From the NCBI RefSeq assembly GCF_000410535.2, contig NC_021490.2, positions 592,501 to 656,500 on the forward strand: DNA of 64,000 bases, given 5' to 3'. A program made the position numbers and the translations under genes. Origin of the DNA: Treponema pallidum subsp. pallidum str. Nichols. GTDB taxonomy: Bacteria; Spirochaetota; Spirochaetia; Treponematales; Treponemataceae. The first letter of the stretch is position 1. Every line of letters begins with the position of its first letter. Of this stretch, positions 46,073-56,025 are shown one piece after another. The notes beneath the pieces are model-generated. The model was given only the letters and a program-made list of their open reading frames with translations. It was not told the DNA's origin and made no database searches.

Positions 46073-48709
46073 ATGGGGTATCCGTTTCGCGCTCTAGAGA
46101 AAAAATGGCAGGCCTATTGGCGCGACAAGCGCGTCTTTTGTGTGTCCGAGGATGAGCGCTTCCCTCCTGAGCGGCGTGCGTACGTGTTGGACATGTTTCC
46201 CTATCCTTCAGCGCAGGGACTTCACGTCGGACATCCAGAAGGCTACACTGCAACTGATATTTACTGCCGCTACTTGCGCATGGGTGGTTACAACGTGCTC
46301 CACCCTATGGGTTTTGATGCCTTCGGACTTCCGGCAGAAAACTTTGCACTCAAAACTGGTACTCATCCGCGCGTCTCCACCTCCGCCAACTGCGACACCT
46401 TTCGCAGACAGATCCAGTCGTTTGGTTTTTCCTACGATTGGGAACGTGAAATATCTACCGCAGATCCAGAATACTATCGCTGGACTCAGTGGCTGTTCCT
46501 CAAACTTTATGAAAAAGGATTAGCCTATGAAGCAACCGCGCCCATCAATTGGTGTCCCAGCTGCAAAACAGGCCTTGCAAACGAAGAAGTAAGAGACGCG
46601 TGCTGCGAGCGCTGTGGTGCTGAGGTGACGCGGCGTGGTGTCCGCCAGTGGATGGTGCGTATTACAGCGTATGCCGAGCGTCTCCTTTCAGATTTAGATG
46701 AACTTGACTGGCCTGAGTCAGTTAAACAAATGCAGCGTAATTGGATTGGAAAAAGCTGCGGCGCGGAAATTGACTTTCCCGTAGATGCGCCTGCGTGTTC
46801 AGTGCACGATAAGCTACCACAGACAATTCGCGTGTACACCACGCGTGCGGACACGCTTTTTGGAGTAACGTACCTGGTACTTGCTCCCGAGCATGAAGCG
46901 GTAACGGCGCTCACTACACACGCACAACGCGCAGCGGTACAGGCGTACGTGCAACGTGCAGCAAAAAAGAACGATCTCGAACGCACTGATTTAGCGAAGG
47001 AAAAGACCGGTGTTTTCACCGGCGCGTACGTGCGCAATCCAATCAATGATATGCGCATACCGGTGTGGGTAGGTGATTATGTGCTCGTTTCCTACGGCAC
47101 GGGGGCAGTGATGGCAGTTCCTGCACATGATCAGCGCGACTGGGATTTTGCCACTCGGTTTGGCTTACCCAAGTTAACCGTGGTGTCTGCAGACTACACT
47201 GCAACAGTTCCTAATAGCAACTCCCCTCAAGGCGCGGTACTCCAAAGATGCGTCTCAGACGAGGGTTTTGTCGTCAACTCTGGAGCTTTCAATGGTCTTG
47301 CTAGTGCCGACGCGCGAGAACGTATTGTTGCCCATCTTGAAATGCGTGGCGCAGGTGCACGGCGCGTCACCTATCGCCTACGCGACTGGGTGTTCAGCCG
47401 TCAGCGCTATTGGGGAGAACCCATCCCTCTTGTGCACTGTCCTTCCTGCGGTGTTGTACCTCTCCCTGAGAGTGCGCTGCCGCTTTTGTTACCCGAAACC
47501 GCCGATTTCACTCCCACGGAAGATGGGCAGGGCCCCCTTGCACGAGCGCGCACGTGGCTGCGCGTTCCCTGTCCGCAGTGTGCATCTGACGCAGTGCGAG
47601 AAACAAACACAATGCCCCAGTGGGCAGGATCCTGCTGGTATTACCTCCGTTATATGGACCCCCGCAATAAGACTGCCTTTTGTGCACCCGAGAAGGAGCG
47701 TTACTGGGCGCCAGTGGCGTTATATGTAGGTGGTGCAGAGCACGCCGTACTGCATTTACTGTATGCACGCTTTTGGCACAAGGTATTGTACGACTTAGGT
47801 CTTGTAAGCACGAAAGAGCCCTTTGCGCGGTTGGTGAACCAAGGCATGATTACGTCGTATGCATATCGCAGGAAAAATGGCGCGCTTGTACCTCACGACG
47901 AGGTGCACACTAATGCTCAAGGTACCTACGTGCATGCTCGTACGGGGGAAAAACTCGAGTGCGTTGTGGCAAAAATGTCAAAAGCGTTAAAGAATGTCGT
48001 CAATCCTGATGACATGATTGCAGCGTACGGTGCTGACGCGTGCCGGGTATACGAGATGTTCATGGGACCTCTTGAGGCTTCCAAACCGTGGAATACGCAG
48101 GGGTTAGTGGGGGTTTTTCGGTTTTTAGAAAAAATTTGGGTACTTGCGGGGCGCGTGGCGGCCGCAAACGGTATTCCACAAGACTCTCGTGCAGAGCCGC
48201 CAGGTGACCTGCACGCACAGAAAAAGTCTTGCAGCATGTACGCCCTCGAAACGCTGTTACACCGGACTATTCAAAAAGTGACCGACGATACGTCGGCGCT
48301 TAGTTTTAACACGGCAATCAGTCAGATGATGATATTTGTAAATGAGGCTACGCGGGTGGCGCGGAGGATGCCTCTTCCCTCTAAAATGTGGGAGATGTTT
48401 GTAAAAATCCTCTCTCCCTATGCACCACATTTGGCAGAAGAACTCTGGGAAATGTGTGGGCACACGCACACTATCGCATATGAGCCTTGGCCACAGGTGG
48501 ACCCTGCGCGTGTGGCGCCGCATGTGTGCTCCGTAGTGGTGCAGGTGAACGGTAAAGTGCGCGACACCTTCTCCGTAGCGCCGAACGCTCCAAATGAGGA
48601 ACTCGAGCAAAAGGCGCGGGAAACCGCCGGTGCGCGTAAGTTTCTTGGTACGCAGCAGCCAAAGCGCGTAGTGATAGTTCCCAATAAATTAGTAAATTTC
48701 GTTCTGTAG
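46073..48709 (+). CDS. leuS: Leucyl-tRNA synthetase
   Basis: A class I synthetase of about 878 residues. It begins [16 protein letters not shown]; the HIGH box is [14 protein letters not shown] near residue 48, with a zinc-type segment CPSCKTG...CCERCG near 160. The CP1 editing domain contains [10 protein letters not shown]-like [10 protein letters not shown] and [14 protein letters not shown] further Cys cluster (CPSCG...CPQC) follows, the KMSKS box reads KMSKALKNV near 635, and the anticodon-binding and C-terminal domains end in [10 protein letters not shown]. It charges tRNA-Leu. AGAGGGG just upstream supports ATG 46073. Its 3' end overlaps holA by 21 bases, tail to tail. Confidence 0.97.
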
Positions 48710-49711
48710 TCCGCACTGCTCCTGCAGCGTTGTGCAGTACCTGTGTGGTGCCCTACCCGCGTGCACTACAATCGCGTAAAGGCACAGCTGCATCAGCGGC
48801 CCTTGGAGAGGCGTCCCACCTGAGCGGATCATTGCGTCTGTCTGGAACAATCTATCCAAAATAGCATGCGTATCGCTCAGGGTCCAAAGAGACGCAGCGC
48901 GCTGGTATTGCGCAATCATACGCCGAGAAGTGAACCCATAGCGCTTTAGCGTTGCAGGGTGCGTTTTGTCCTCCGGTATATGGTGCCAATGCGCAAGGCG
49001 ACGGAACGCGTAAGCGAGTCCTGCAAGGATTTGTACAGGGGCAACGTCTTTCGAACAAAGCAGCGTGTTGAGAATCATAAGTGAATGCTCAAGATCTCGT
49101 TTGGACAGCGCATCGAATAAGGTAAACGATGTCTCTTCTTTTGTGTGCACCAGCAACGAACTAATGTCGTGCGCAGTGATGCGGCGTCCTTTTTCAAAAA
49201 AAAGAGAAAGCTGCGTACAAACAGTTTTGAGCGCACGAGTGTTGTTCTCCACCAACTCAAGAAGAGATTCGATAGCCTCCTGTTCAATGCGCATTTCATG
49301 CTGAAAAAAAAATCGCTGCACCCACGCGTGTTTTTTATTTTCAAACAACTCCCAAAAAACACGCTTATGCACGGGAGAAATATTCTGTTCTATACGCTTA
49401 TGTATACTGACACTATCGGAAATCAGTACCAAAAACACGTCAGCGCGCGAGCCGCCATCCTTTATCCATTCTGTAAGCACGTGCACTTCGTCACACTTCT
49501 TAATAACCTCTGCGTTGTACAGTACCACGCAGACTGCATCTGCAAACAGCGCACGAGTTCTCAGGAGATCTACAAGATCTGCCACAGGCGTTTCGTGTGC
49601 ATAGAGCCGATGTACGTCCACCGTCCCTTGCGCTTGTGCACGCGCGCACACCTCCTGAACTGCACTATCTCGCTCCCCTATTTCAGGTCCGGTAAAAAGC
49701 CAGACGGACAT
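48689..49711 (-). CDS. holA: DNA polymerase III delta subunit
   Basis: A 340-residue protein of normal HolA length. The start [46 protein letters not shown] and the delta-family middle [23 protein letters not shown] are recognisable. The C-terminal collar domain has [15 protein letters not shown] and DAMIRSG. The delta subunit opens the sliding clamp within the clamp loader; like other delta subunits it lacks a Walker A motif. It is the last gene of a minus-strand group with ptsH and hprK. Confidence 0.88.
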
Positions 49712-49798
49712 CCCTTCTGCCCCTTCCCTATCTCAGTGTACAGTACCCCTATCACGCAAAGAGCACAAACACAGGCGTTCTAACACGTAAGAGCGTAT

Positions 49799-50065
49799 TT
49801 ACTCTTCCTCGAATTTATTCTGAAATAGCCGCTCAATGGCGGACAATGCAGCAACTTCGTCTGGACCTTCTACAACCAACTCGAGCTCACTTCCACACCC
49901 TGCAGCCATAGCCATAACACCCATAATAGACTTTGCATTCACTCTGATCGTATCCCGCACAAGCATTATCTTCGAATCAAAGCGACTTGCCGCTTGCACA
50001 ATAAGCGCCGCAGGACGCGCATGTACGCCCGCACGATTAAGCACGCGCACCGTTTTTACGACCAT
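49799..50065 (-). CDS. ptsH: Phosphocarrier protein HPr
   Basis: An 88-residue HPr with the catalytic phosphohistidine in RAGVHARPA (His 15) and the regulatory serine in AKSIMGVM (Ser 46), both intact. Ser 46 is the site used by HPr kinase, whose gene is 44 bases upstream on the same strand. Keeping both residues means the protein could accept phosphate from enzyme I (ptsI, 32774) and from HprK. The tail FQNKFEEE is acidic. No PTS permease is visible in the window. Confidence 0.96.
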   Translation of the reverse strand: MVVKTVRVLNRAGVHARPAALIVQAASRFDSKIMLVRDTIRVNAKSIMGVMAMAAGCGSELELVVEGPDEVAALSAIERLFQNKFEEE

Positions 50066-50109
50066 TATGCTTTCCTTCCACCGCCATACACCGCACGTTT
50101 TTTAGCCCC

Positions 50110-51144
50110 CTAGTACGTATCATCTGGCCGATAATACGGTGCATGTGCTGCATTCTGCTCCATCAATTTGAGTACGCTCTGATTGAATTCCTTTGCAGAA
50201 AAATAGCCCATACGCTTTAAACGCTCGTTCATAGCAGCTGTCTCCAGGATGATGGGGATGTTCCTTCCGGGCCTTACCGGTATTTCTATAAGGGGAACAC
50301 TGACGTCCAAAATAGTAGTGTTCAGCTCCTGCGTACCGAGACGATCATAGGCCTTTGAAGAATTCCACTCTTCAAGTTGAACCACCATTTGTATTTCTTT
50401 CCGCTCCCTGATAGAACCGACCCCGTACAGCTGTGTAATATTGATGATTCCTAAACCGCGAATTTCCATATGGTGACCGATACTTTTGTGCACCCCCCGC
50501 CCAATGAGGCTATTTCCATTGACGCAAGAAATTTCTACTAAGTCATCTGCAACAAGTCGATGACCGCGCTCAATTAACTCCAGAGCAGTCTCACTTTTTC
50601 CTACTCCTGAATCTCCTGAAATAAGAATCCCGACGCCATACACCTCCACCAATACTCCATGAAGCGCTATCGTCGGTGCGAAGATATTGGAGAGAACACG
50701 CATGAGACGTAAAGAAAGCTCGCTCGACGTAAGACGAGTGACCAAGATAGGGCAAGAAGAAGGCTCAGCAAGATGCAAAAACTTCTCCGGCGGGGTAATT
50801 CCATGGGAAAAGATACAACAAGGCAAGTCAAAGGTGAACATCTTTTCGATAGCACCGTATCGTCCCTGCTCTAAAAGGGCGAGCAGATACGCATGTTCTC
50901 CGCGGCCAAAAAGCTGGATCCGCCGGTAGGCGAACAAGTCAAAAAAGCCTGACAGGACAAGACCTGGTCGGTTCAGATCCGAGATAGTGATGGGATTTGC
51001 CAGTCCATGGTGACCTGCGATACAACGCAGATCAAGCGAATCGCGCTCTTTCAGATCGAGCTTGAGCACATCGAGAACGGTAAAAAGAGGAGCACCCACG
51101 GCCGCTACTGTAGCACAAAAGCCAGGACCCGTAAACGAGCCCAC
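50110..51144 (-). CDS. hprK: HPr kinase/phosphorylase
   Basis: Up to 344 residues. The N-terminal domain contains LANPITISDLNRPGLVLSGFF. The C-terminal kinase domain has LHGVLVEVYGVGILISGDSGVGKSE with the P-loop GDSGVGKS near residue 180, HRLVADDLVEI, the HprK signature region around EIRGLGIINI, and IEIPVRPGRNIPIILE. It phosphorylates Ser 46 of HPr and removes that phosphate in response to metabolites. The longest frame begins at GTG 51144; alignment with the family suggests an initiation nearer GTG 51099, and neither has a clear ribosome binding site. Confidence 0.94.
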   Translation of the reverse strand: MGSFTGPGFCATVAAVGAPLFTVLDVLKLDLKERDSLDLRCIAGHHGLANPITISDLNRPGLVLSGFFDLFAYRRIQLFGRGEHAYLLALLEQGRYGAIEKMFTFDLPCCIFSHGITPPEKFLHLAEPSSCPILVTRLTSSELSLRLMRVLSNIFAPTIALHGVLVEVYGVGILISGDSGVGKSETALELIERGHRLVADDLVEISCVNGNSLIGRGVHKSIGHHMEIRGLGIINITQLYGVGSIRERKEIQMVVQLEEWNSSKAYDRLGTQELNTTILDVSVPLIEIPVRPGRNIPIILETAAMNERLKRMGYFSAKEFNQSVLKLMEQNAAHAPYYRPDDTY

Positions 51145-51247
51145 CGCAGTGAGAGCCTCTCTTCAAGAGAGCCACAAGTCCGTACAGGAACTCTTGACTT
51201 TTACATACAACTGGTGTCTGCTGACGGCGCCCGGGTGTGGGGCACAC

Positions 51248-51320
51248 GATCCATTAGCTCAGCGGAGAGAGCGGCCGCCTCCTAAGCGGCAGGTCGGACG
51301 TTCAAGTCGTCCATGGATCA
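51248..51320 (+). tRNA. tRNA-Arg (anticodon CCU)
   Basis: Acceptor GATCCAT pairs with ATGGATC. The anticodon stem GCCGC/GCGGC encloses the loop CTCCTAA with anticodon CCT, reading AGG. The T arm contains GTTCAAGTC and the discriminator is A. CCA is not encoded. It is the only plus-strand tRNA of the cluster. Confidence 0.95.
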
Positions 51321-51330
51321 GGAACGGCGA

Positions 51331-51405
51331 TGGTCGGGCGAGGGGGATTTGAACCCCCGACCTCTCAGTCCCGAACCGAGCGCGCTACCACTGCGCTACC
51401 ACCCG
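51331..51405 (-). tRNA. tRNA-Pro (anticodon CGG)
   Basis: The reverse strand gives acceptor CGGGTGG against TCGCCCG, the anticodon loop TTCGGGA with CGG, and a T arm with GTTCAAATC. Discriminator A at 51334 is followed by CCA at 51331-51333, so this tRNA encodes its CCA end. Confidence 0.94.
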
Positions 51406-51456
51406 TGCACGCAAAGAAACCACACAGAAAGGGACGCGCACCGCACAGTGCGCAGA

Positions 51457-51530
51457 CGGGAGCGACGGGGCTCGAACCCGCGATCTCCGGCGTGACAGGC
51501 TGGCGCGATAACCAACTTCGCTACGCCCCC
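51457..51530 (-). tRNA. tRNA-Asp (anticodon GUC)
   Basis: Reverse-strand cloverleaf with acceptor GGGGGCG/CGCTCCC (one G-U pair), the anticodon loop CTGTCAC with GTC, T arm GTTCGAGCC and discriminator G, as expected for aspartate. CCA is not encoded. Confidence 0.95.
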
Positions 51531-51599
51531 AGAACTTGCGCGCATCCTACATCACCCGCACAAAGTTATCAAGCGGCGATGATAGATCACCCAAGGAAA

Positions 51600-51672
51600 T
51601 AGCGGCAATAGGGATTGAACCTATGACAGCGCGGATATGAGCCGCGTGCTCTACCAACTGAGCTATGCCGCC
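51600..51672 (-). tRNA. tRNA with CAU anticodon (elongator Met or Ile2)
   Basis: Acceptor GGCGGCA pairs with TGCCGCT, with G-U as the first pair. The anticodon stem CGCGG/CCGCG encloses CTCATAT with CAT; T arm GTTCAATCC; discriminator A. It lacks the three G-C pairs of initiator tRNA, so it is elongator Met or, if C34 is changed to lysidine, Ile. CCA is not encoded. Confidence 0.9.
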
Positions 51673-51831
51673 AAAAAACCCCCGACCGCACACCACCGCC
51701 ATCCTATCCCTTTTTTTTACACTCTGACAAGTCCTGCCTTCCCCCTGCCTCCCCGTGCTTGACGCAAGAAACAATAAAATTGCTGCCTATGATTTCTTTA
51801 GCCGCGCGTATAATGCGCCGAGACACCGGGC

Positions 51832-53334
51832 GTGGTCTTTCGTCGCACAGTGGCACTCGCGCTTCTTCTGCGTACGCTCCCCTGCGCCGCGCACTTCGGA
51901 AACCGTGACCGCACGTTCTACGACCTTAACAACGCGCCCCTTGCTCTGCGCGCCATCCAGGACGCATATCCTCATCTCAACGCGGTCATTGCCTATGACC
52001 CGCGGGAACAGGACTGGCTCATCCGTTCAGACGGGCGCACCCTCTACTGGGCAGAGGGGCGTCTTTTACCTCGAGAACACCGTGATCAAGCCCACGACTG
52101 GCGCCCCATCATCGATTATGTCTACGCGCGAGAAGTCCTAGACCCCGCGCACCTTTTTCCAGAAGAAATACACGCGCTTAGGCCTAAGACGCTTGCAATT
52201 AAACGCAGCGCTACAAAACCCTATCACGACGCTTTTTTCACGTGGCTCTACGGTCCTGCCACACGTTCGGAAATCAACGCTCGTCTCGCGCGCGACTATA
52301 CGTTCTTAGGAAAGCCCGTATACGTACACAAAGCACTCATCACACGCTTAAACGCAGTACAGGAAAAAATCCTCACTGCCGCGAAGACGCATGCTCACGT
52401 ACAAAAGTTTATCGAGGATCTTTTACGCGTCGACGGCTTTAACTGGCGTGAGATTTCTGATTCTAGACAAAAGAGTAACCACAGCTGGGGGATCGCGTTG
52501 GATCTTATGCCCAAGAATTGGCAACGCCACACCATGTACTGGAATTGGGAAGCTGCGCATAACGAAGATTGGATGCACATCCCCATAAAAAAGCGCTGGG
52601 CTCCACCTGCAGAAATCATCAGTCTTTTCGAAAGCGAAGGGTTTATCTGGGGCGGACACTGGATGCTGTGGGACACTATGCACTTCGAATACCGGCCGGA
52701 ATTACTCGCTGTACGTAAAATCCTTGCCGAGGGGAACCGCTATGACTTTCAAGAACAAAATATAGTGGTGCATGCAGATGATTTTCCTGCGCAATACTTT
52801 TCTCCCAAAGAAGTATTCGGCACAGATGAGAAGGAGCACATTACCTATGCAGAATCCTGCGTTCGTGCAACGCACGCAAGTGTTAAAGAACTCGTTCGTG
52901 CACGCACGCTGGTAGCGCGGTTTTCTCCTATGCGTCGGCTGCACGTGTATGCACCTCCTGAAAGCATTCACAACAGCATAGATACAGCCCTATTACGCAT
53001 GACCGCACAACTGAAGAAAAATTACACAAATGCGAAAATACGGAACAATTCTCGTTTGCTTTCAAAAAAGCATGCTCAGACACGCGCGTCTCGCAGAAGC
53101 GCAGATGTGTACACGGTATCGTGCCGTCATGCTCAGGCAATCGCACTGCAGTATCCACACGCCCTGTCTTGGCAAAGTAAAGAACGAAGCGATGCGCTGT
53201 GGATTGCGCTTTTTTCCGTACGGCAAGAAGCGGCACGACGCTCCGTGTGCACACCCTCGTCTAAGGAACAATGCATGACGCACGCACTTTCTTCATGCGT
53301 GGATCTTGCACGTACGCACATCCTGTTGCCATAG
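51832..53334 (+). CDS. M15-family (VanY/endolysin-type) peptidase
   Basis: A 500-residue exported protein with an N-terminal hydrophobic leader (RTVALALLLRTLPCAAHFG). The zinc peptidase domain covers residues ~165-300: SNHSWGIALDLMP supplies the His and Asp ligands, and WDTMHFEY has the D-x-x-H-x-E form seen in M15C L-alanyl-D-glutamate and related endopeptidases. It probably cleaves peptidoglycan peptides in the periplasm. About 200 C-terminal residues with many Arg and His have no recognisable domain. It starts at GTG 51832; TATAAT at 51809-51814 is a possible -10 box without a good -35. The gene follows the tRNA cluster. Confidence 0.82.
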   Translation: MVFRRTVALALLLRTLPCAAHFGNRDRTFYDLNNAPLALRAIQDAYPHLNAVIAYDPREQDWLIRSDGRTLYWAEGRLLPREHRDQAHDWRPIIDYVYAREVLDPAHLFPEEIHALRPKTLAIKRSATKPYHDAFFTWLYGPATRSEINARLARDYTFLGKPVYVHKALITRLNAVQEKILTAAKTHAHVQKFIEDLLRVDGFNWREISDSRQKSNHSWGIALDLMPKNWQRHTMYWNWEAAHNEDWMHIPIKKRWAPPAEIISLFESEGFIWGGHWMLWDTMHFEYRPELLAVRKILAEGNRYDFQEQNIVVHADDFPAQYFSPKEVFGTDEKEHITYAESCVRATHASVKELVRARTLVARFSPMRRLHVYAPPESIHNSIDTALLRMTAQLKKNYTNAKIRNNSRLLSKKHAQTRASRRSADVYTVSCRHAQAIALQYPHALSWQSKERSDALWIALFSVRQEAARRSVCTPSSKEQCMTHALSSCVDLARTHILLP

Positions 53335-53384
53335 GGCGCTTCTTCCCCCTCTCTTCCCCTACTCACACACCACAGGGTACACTT

Positions 53385-55304
53385 ATGAAAAGTCATGGCA
53401 CCATGTGCTCAAGGAATGCGCTTCTTTTGCCGAGAAGGGGCGCAGGGCTGCATGTTCTTACCCCACGTATACGCGAGGCGCGACCGGTGAACACAGGCGT
53501 TAAGGTTATTCTCAGTCTATTCGCGACGCTCGTCCTTATGGTGGGGGTGTTTTTCTGCGCACCACGCGCTTCTTTTGCCGAGTTTGAAAGACACTTTTAC
53601 CAACCGACTGTTCTCAGTGCGCTCTCTACCAACTTGCGTGAGGTCAGTAAGGCAAGTGAGGCTTGGCACAGTCGATATCGACCCCTGTTTTCTCAGTTCT
53701 GTGCGCTTGATGCAGTCAGAAGTAGTTTCGATCCTGCGCAAAAGGCTGAAGACATTACACAACGTGCCCGGGAGGCCAGTGCGCTCTTGTCTTCTGTCGC
53801 TGGTCTCAAAGGGGTGCGTATTGTTGAGGCGCAGAAACCAAATATCCATTTTTCCACCTTTGAGTCCGACGTTCTCCTTGCTGACAGTGGTTCTGTAACC
53901 TACAGAAAGTACAACGCTGAGGAGCACGACGTCCCTCTTCAGTTTCTAGGGGAGCATTCCCCTGAACCGAAGGTTATTATCGACGAGTACCATGATGCGC
54001 TGCTGTACTCTTTCCCCTCCCTGGGGAACTACGGGGAATATCGTGGACGCATTCTTTTCTACTTGTCCTTGCGTGCCTTGGGCACCCACCTTATTGCGGA
54101 AAACAAACTGAAGATCACAGACAGCATTGTTCCGCTTTCCGCTGATGACTACACCTTCGGTGGCATCGTTATTGGTATCCCCCATGAGGGGGTACGTTCC
54201 CTCAAACCCTCTGTGCTCGCAGAGTGGAAGCGCAAGCAGTTCAGGGTACAGACAGTCAGGAGTGAGCAGCACGAAGACTGGGCACTGCTCAGTAATGCAT
54301 CAGGCGCCTTTGTCATTGCACAGGCAGTGCCCGTCTTGCTGTTTGGCTTTACCCCTCTGACGAAGGGCCTTGTCGCTATGGTTGCTGTTGTGACTACTTT
54401 TTTGCTCGTATTCCAGTTGCTCAGCCTTCGCCAGGACCCCCTCACAAAACTGAGGGACAGGCTGATACACTTCCACGCGCAGCTCCTACACAGTTGTCTC
54501 GAACAGAAGGAATCACTCGAGTGGGAGGAGGTGCGAACCCGACTTGAACACCGCAGGCGGGAAACAGATGCAGAAATGAAGAAGTCTCTTCCCAGGCGTC
54601 TCCGTATAAGGCGGGGACGCGAGCTCGATGCGCTCCTCAGTAAGGGTTGGGATGACGTCTTCTCCACCTTGGAGCATGGTTACGGTGGTGCGCGTGCTAT
54701 GAACCGCGCGCAAATCGAACAGCTTGTCAGGGAAGTGCTCGCGCAGAGCCTTGCAAGTGGGGAGGCTGTGCTACCTGTGGCGATGCGTGCGGACACAGCC
54801 GATGAAGAGCTCGACGAGGTGCTAGAGGAACTCCCTGACGAGGCAGCCTCTTTGCCTTCCGATTCCAGTCCGGAAGAGGACCTGGACCCCTTGGAGGAAG
54901 TCGAGAGTATCGAGGGGACTGCTGAAGAAAGCACACGCGAGTACGCGGCTGCGGGAGACGCGCTCCTCTCGAAAACACCCCAGCTTTCAACGCACAGCGA
55001 GTACGTGCCGGCGACACTCGCAGAACTCCTGGGCCGCAACGCAGAGCCCGGCGACGTCGTGCGGGACTCAGCAGTCCTCGAATATATCGAAGGCGTCTTC
55101 GACTATCGTCCCTGCTGTTTTTATGAGAGCCACGCTGTCCACGACTGCCTAGAAGTAGTCACGGGAGAAGACGGCCCCTCTCTCAGCCCTATGGAAAGCA
55201 TCGTCAGCACCGAGGACGGTCTTTTCACCATTCGGGTGAGTAAGGAGGAAGGAAACCACCTCAACCGCGATTTCAAGGCCCTGGTGGATTCCGTACTGTA
55301 CTGA
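53385..55304 (+). CDS. Unknown two-membrane-span protein with acidic C-terminal region
   Basis: I do not recognise this protein. From ATG 53385 (AGGG seven bases upstream) it has about 639 residues. The first membrane helix is near residue 45 (VILSLFATLVLMVGVFFC). A periplasmic-looking domain of about 270 residues follows, then a second helix near 335 (LVAMVAVVTTFLLVFQLL). The cytoplasmic part has a basic helical stretch (RRRETDAEMKKSLPRRLRIRRG), a very acidic Asp/Glu/Ser stretch near residues 470-545 and a C-terminal domain with two Cys (YRPCCFYE). The layout resembles sensory membrane proteins, but no kinase, HAMP or cyclase motif is present. Confidence 0.68.
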   Translation: MKSHGTMCSRNALLLPRRGAGLHVLTPRIREARPVNTGVKVILSLFATLVLMVGVFFCAPRASFAEFERHFYQPTVLSALSTNLREVSKASEAWHSRYRPLFSQFCALDAVRSSFDPAQKAEDITQRAREASALLSSVAGLKGVRIVEAQKPNIHFSTFESDVLLADSGSVTYRKYNAEEHDVPLQFLGEHSPEPKVIIDEYHDALLYSFPSLGNYGEYRGRILFYLSLRALGTHLIAENKLKITDSIVPLSADDYTFGGIVIGIPHEGVRSLKPSVLAEWKRKQFRVQTVRSEQHEDWALLSNASGAFVIAQAVPVLLFGFTPLTKGLVAMVAVVTTFLLVFQLLSLRQDPLTKLRDRLIHFHAQLLHSCLEQKESLEWEEVRTRLEHRRRETDAEMKKSLPRRLRIRRGRELDALLSKGWDDVFSTLEHGYGGARAMNRAQIEQLVREVLAQSLASGEAVLPVAMRADTADEELDEVLEELPDEAASLPSDSSPEEDLDPLEEVESIEGTAEESTREYAAAGDALLSKTPQLSTHSEYVPATLAELLGRNAEPGDVVRDSAVLEYIEGVFDYRPCCFYESHAVHDCLEVVTGEDGPSLSPMESIVSTEDGLFTIRVSKEEGNHLNRDFKALVDSVLY

Positions 55305-55338
55305 AGAACATATCTTTCCGCCGGTGGAGCCGGTCCTC

Positions 55339-55926
55339 TTACTCGGAAGCAGGCACGAACGTGTGCGCCACCACGTTGGTTTTTATGAGCTCATCGACTT
55401 CCGTCTGGGAAGACCTGAGCCAGTACTGGCTTCTGCCAATCCCCCAGCTGATTTCCCCGCGCATCTGCAGCGTATCAACCTTGTAGCTCCTCCCATCCGC
55501 AGGGATGAAATTAATTTTGCAGTAATAGTACTTACCGCTTGCAGGATCTATTACGTATCCACCACCCCAGGAGCCTGGAGAAGTACGCTCGAGGTTATAG
55601 ATGAAGGGCGTACCAACCAAGGGCATATTGGCGACGTTTCCCTTCTTGGAGAAATCAGGATACGTTCTTGTACACGAAACCACCGCCGCATTCGGAGCCC
55701 TCCCCATGCACACGAGGATCTTGCCAAAGAGCTTACCATCCTGAACATACAACCGCCACACCCCAGTGGGTTTCCCTGTATTGTCATCAACGCTCTTCCA
55801 GATACCTTCCACCGGATCGGCCATTTCCTTCTGCACAGACGGCACCTGCGCTGCCTTGTCCGAGCTTGCTGTGAAACACGGCACACACAGACACAGTACG
55901 ACACCATATACGATAACCTTTCTCAT
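55339..55926 (-). CDS. DUF2147-family exported protein
   Basis: A 195-residue protein with a signal peptide (MRKVIVYGVVLCLCVPCFTA). The DUF2147 lipocalin-like domain includes GIWKSVDDNTGKPTGVWRLY near residue 45 (cut at 20 letters), GKLFGKILVCMG and a Trp/Tyr-rich end (SWGIGRSQYWLR). The family is found in the periplasm of many bacteria with no defined function. ATG 55926 gives the clean signal peptide; the frame is open to 56016 but that part is not conserved-looking. It follows adk on the same strand and converges on the preceding gene. Confidence 0.83.
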   Translation of the reverse strand: MRKVIVYGVVLCLCVPCFTASSDKAAQVPSVQKEMADPVEGIWKSVDDNTGKPTGVWRLYVQDGKLFGKILVCMGRAPNAAVVSCTRTYPDFSKKGNVANMPLVGTPFIYNLERTSPGSWGGGYVIDPASGKYYYCKINFIPADGRSYKVDTLQMRGEISWGIGRSQYWLRSSQTEVDELIKTNVVAHTFVPASE

Positions 55927-56025
55927 AGCCCGCCCCCACAAAATATAATGCGCACAACCAACAAGGGGAAATACGACCTGCAAAAAAGCAGGTACCATAC
56001 GACGCACCCCCCACATACATCGAGC

